Source: Deltaproteobacteria bacterium (lineage in GTDB: Bacteria; Myxococcota_A; UBA796; UBA9615). Taken from it: 34,647 bases of DNA. The position numbers and the translations under genes are program-made. Each line of letters starts with the position of its first letter. The stretch's first letter is position 1. Shown here in pieces: positions 33,628-34,647 of the stretch. Location: NCBI GenBank assembly GCA_023954745.1, contig JAGSHC010000040.1, forward strand, positions 1 to 34,647. Reading direction: 5' to 3'. The notes under the pieces are model-generated. The model ran no database searches. It was not told the DNA's origin and saw only the letters and a program-made list of their open reading frames with translations.

Positions 33628-34647
33628 ATGCCGACGCCCATGACGGCTCGCTCCTCCCTCCCGCCCGGCCCCCGCTGGACCCTGCCCGCGACCCTGCGGC
33701 TCATCCGGGACCCCTACGCCTACACAGCCGAGCTGCGGGCGAAGCATGGGGACGTCGTCTCGTTCCCCTCGCTCAACGGCAAGCTCGTGATGGTCATGAC
33801 GCCGGCCCTGGCGGAGACAGTGCTCCGCACCCCTCCGAGCAAGTACGGCCCCTTCGCCGCCGAGGCCCTCGCGTCGTTCGCCGGTCCCCGAGCGCTCCTG
33901 GTCACCGATGGAGCGACCCACCGAGCGGACCGGAAGCTTCTGACGCCTCCCTTCCACGGGCGACGGATGAAGGCCTACGCGGAGCAGATGCAGCTGGCGG
34001 CGCGCAGTTGGTTCGAGCGCTCCTTCGTCCCCGGGGAGACGGTCCGCTTCCTCGACGTGACGACGGAGCTGACGATGGACGTCATCCTGGGGTCGGTCTT
34101 CGGGGTCGTCGAGGGGCCCACGTTCGACGAGGGGCGGCAGCTGCTCGAGGCGCTGACGGACATCTCGCCGCTGATCCTCTTCAGCAAGCGCGCCCATACC
34201 AGGTGGTTCGGTGGATACCGGAGCATGGTCGCCGCCCGGGAGCGGTTCCGGGCCTGGCTCAAGGACCGCGTCGCCGAGGCCCGCGCCCGGGGCGACGAGG
34301 GGGAGGACATTCTCGCCCTCATGCTCGCCGCCCGGTACGACGACGACACGGCGATGACCGAGGAGGAGATCGAGTCGCAGCTCATCACCTTGCTGTTCGC
34401 GGGGCACGAGACGACGGCCATCGCGCTGGCCTGGGCGGCTCACTGGCTGGGCCGCCACCCCGACATGCTCCAGCGCCTGCGCGACGAGCTGGACGCCCTG
34501 GGTCCCGACCCCACGCCGGACACCGTCGCGCAGCTCCCCTACCTCAAGGGCATCTGCGACGAGACCCTGCGCCTCCACCCGATCCTCACCGAGGTGCTGC
34601 GCCTGCTGAAGGAGCCGATGGAGCTCGGGGGATACACGCTCCCCGCG
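33628..34647 (+). CDS. Cytochrome P450, partial (heme-binding C-terminus beyond window edge)
   Basis: 340 codons are seen and the frame is open at the window edge; family members have about 440-460 residues. The proline-rich hinge LPPGPRW is at residues 11-17. The I-helix oxygen-activation motif AGHETT lies at 258-263 and the K-helix ExxR at Glu312-Arg315 (ETLRLHP). The C-helix WxxxR is replaced by THRADRKLLTPPFHGRRMKA, the pattern of bacterial P450s similar to CYP family 4/110 fatty-acid hydroxylases. The cysteine loop lies beyond the edge. No membrane anchor is present, so it is soluble and needs a separate electron donor. The start could be ATG 33628 or ATG 33640. Confidence 0.92.
   Translation, partial: MPTPMTARSSLPPGPRWTLPATLRLIRDPYAYTAELRAKHGDVVSFPSLNGKLVMVMTPALAETVLRTPPSKYGPFAAEALASFAGPRALLVTDGATHRADRKLLTPPFHGRRMKAYAEQMQLAARSWFERSFVPGETVRFLDVTTELTMDVILGSVFGVVEGPTFDEGRQLLEALTDISPLILFSKRAHTRWFGGYRSMVAARERFRAWLKDRVAEARARGDEGEDILALMLAARYDDDTAMTEEEIESQLITLLFAGHETTAIALAWAAHWLGRHPDMLQRLRDELDALGPDPTPDTVAQLPYLKGICDETLRLHPILTEVLRLLKEPMELGGYTLPA

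Overview
The window reads as a GC-rich, soil- or sediment-type bacterial chromosome, most likely from Myxococcota or a related deltaproteobacterial lineage. The evidence is indirect but consistent: a Ser/Thr kinase fused to a STAND-type ATPase and WD40 repeats, a large MopE-like Asp/Cys repeat protein, many lipoproteins with an Asp-rich stretch after the lipobox, a SOUL protein and a class III adenylate cyclase. There are no rRNA, tRNA, CRISPR, phage or IS features. Most genes are single units or short operons on alternating strands, so this is largely a patchwork of cell-envelope, secreted and signalling genes.

Layout. 1-1574: a LysR regulator cut by the window edge, divergent from a two-gene operon of a cysteine-less DUF1858 protein and a SAM methyltransferase. 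1642-5308: a VolA-like lipase lipoprotein, an MDR oxidoreductase and a very short MBOAT-like membrane protein. 5564-8431: a DksA/TraR zinc-finger protein, a PEGA-like secreted protein and two Asp-rich lipoproteins. 8494-13626: a lipid-anchored multicopper oxidase, a truncated beta-propeller remnant and a 14-repeat MopE-like protein with a lamin-tail domain. 13685-14617: the tail of a decayed MarR-type regulator that runs in frame into a SOUL protein gene. 14725-20478: the giant kinase/STAND/WD40 protein and an APH-fold phosphotransferase. 20658-25349: secreted proteins of unknown role, a class C beta-lactamase-like hydrolase and a divergent six-helix membrane protein. 25407-29366: a copper P-type ATPase with a possible gene remnant behind it, an internally duplicated secreted protein and a small lipoprotein. 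29647-31017: a membrane-bound adenylate cyclase. 31209-33513: a three-gene lipoprotein operon. 33628-34647: a cytochrome P450 cut by the window edge.

The most notable item is the first gene of the 31209-33513 operon. A lipoprotein with calcium-binding-type Asp repeats runs into a thioredoxin-like domain, and an in-frame TGA at 31656 sits exactly where the first cysteine of the CxxC redox motif should be (W-TGA-I-W-C). The frame stays open to 32063, has a cis-proline motif at the expected place, and a strong hairpin with a GGUUC loop begins a few bases after the TGA. This is the expected form of a bacterial selenoprotein with its SECIS element. A standard gene caller would split it into a truncated lipoprotein and a small orphan ORF. 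Two further lipoprotein genes overlap it by a few bases, so the three are probably co-translated and may act together at the cell surface.

Several intergenic stretches hold recognisable pieces of broken genes (beta-propeller, MarR, Asp-repeat protein), which points to continuing gene loss and rearrangement between the intact units.
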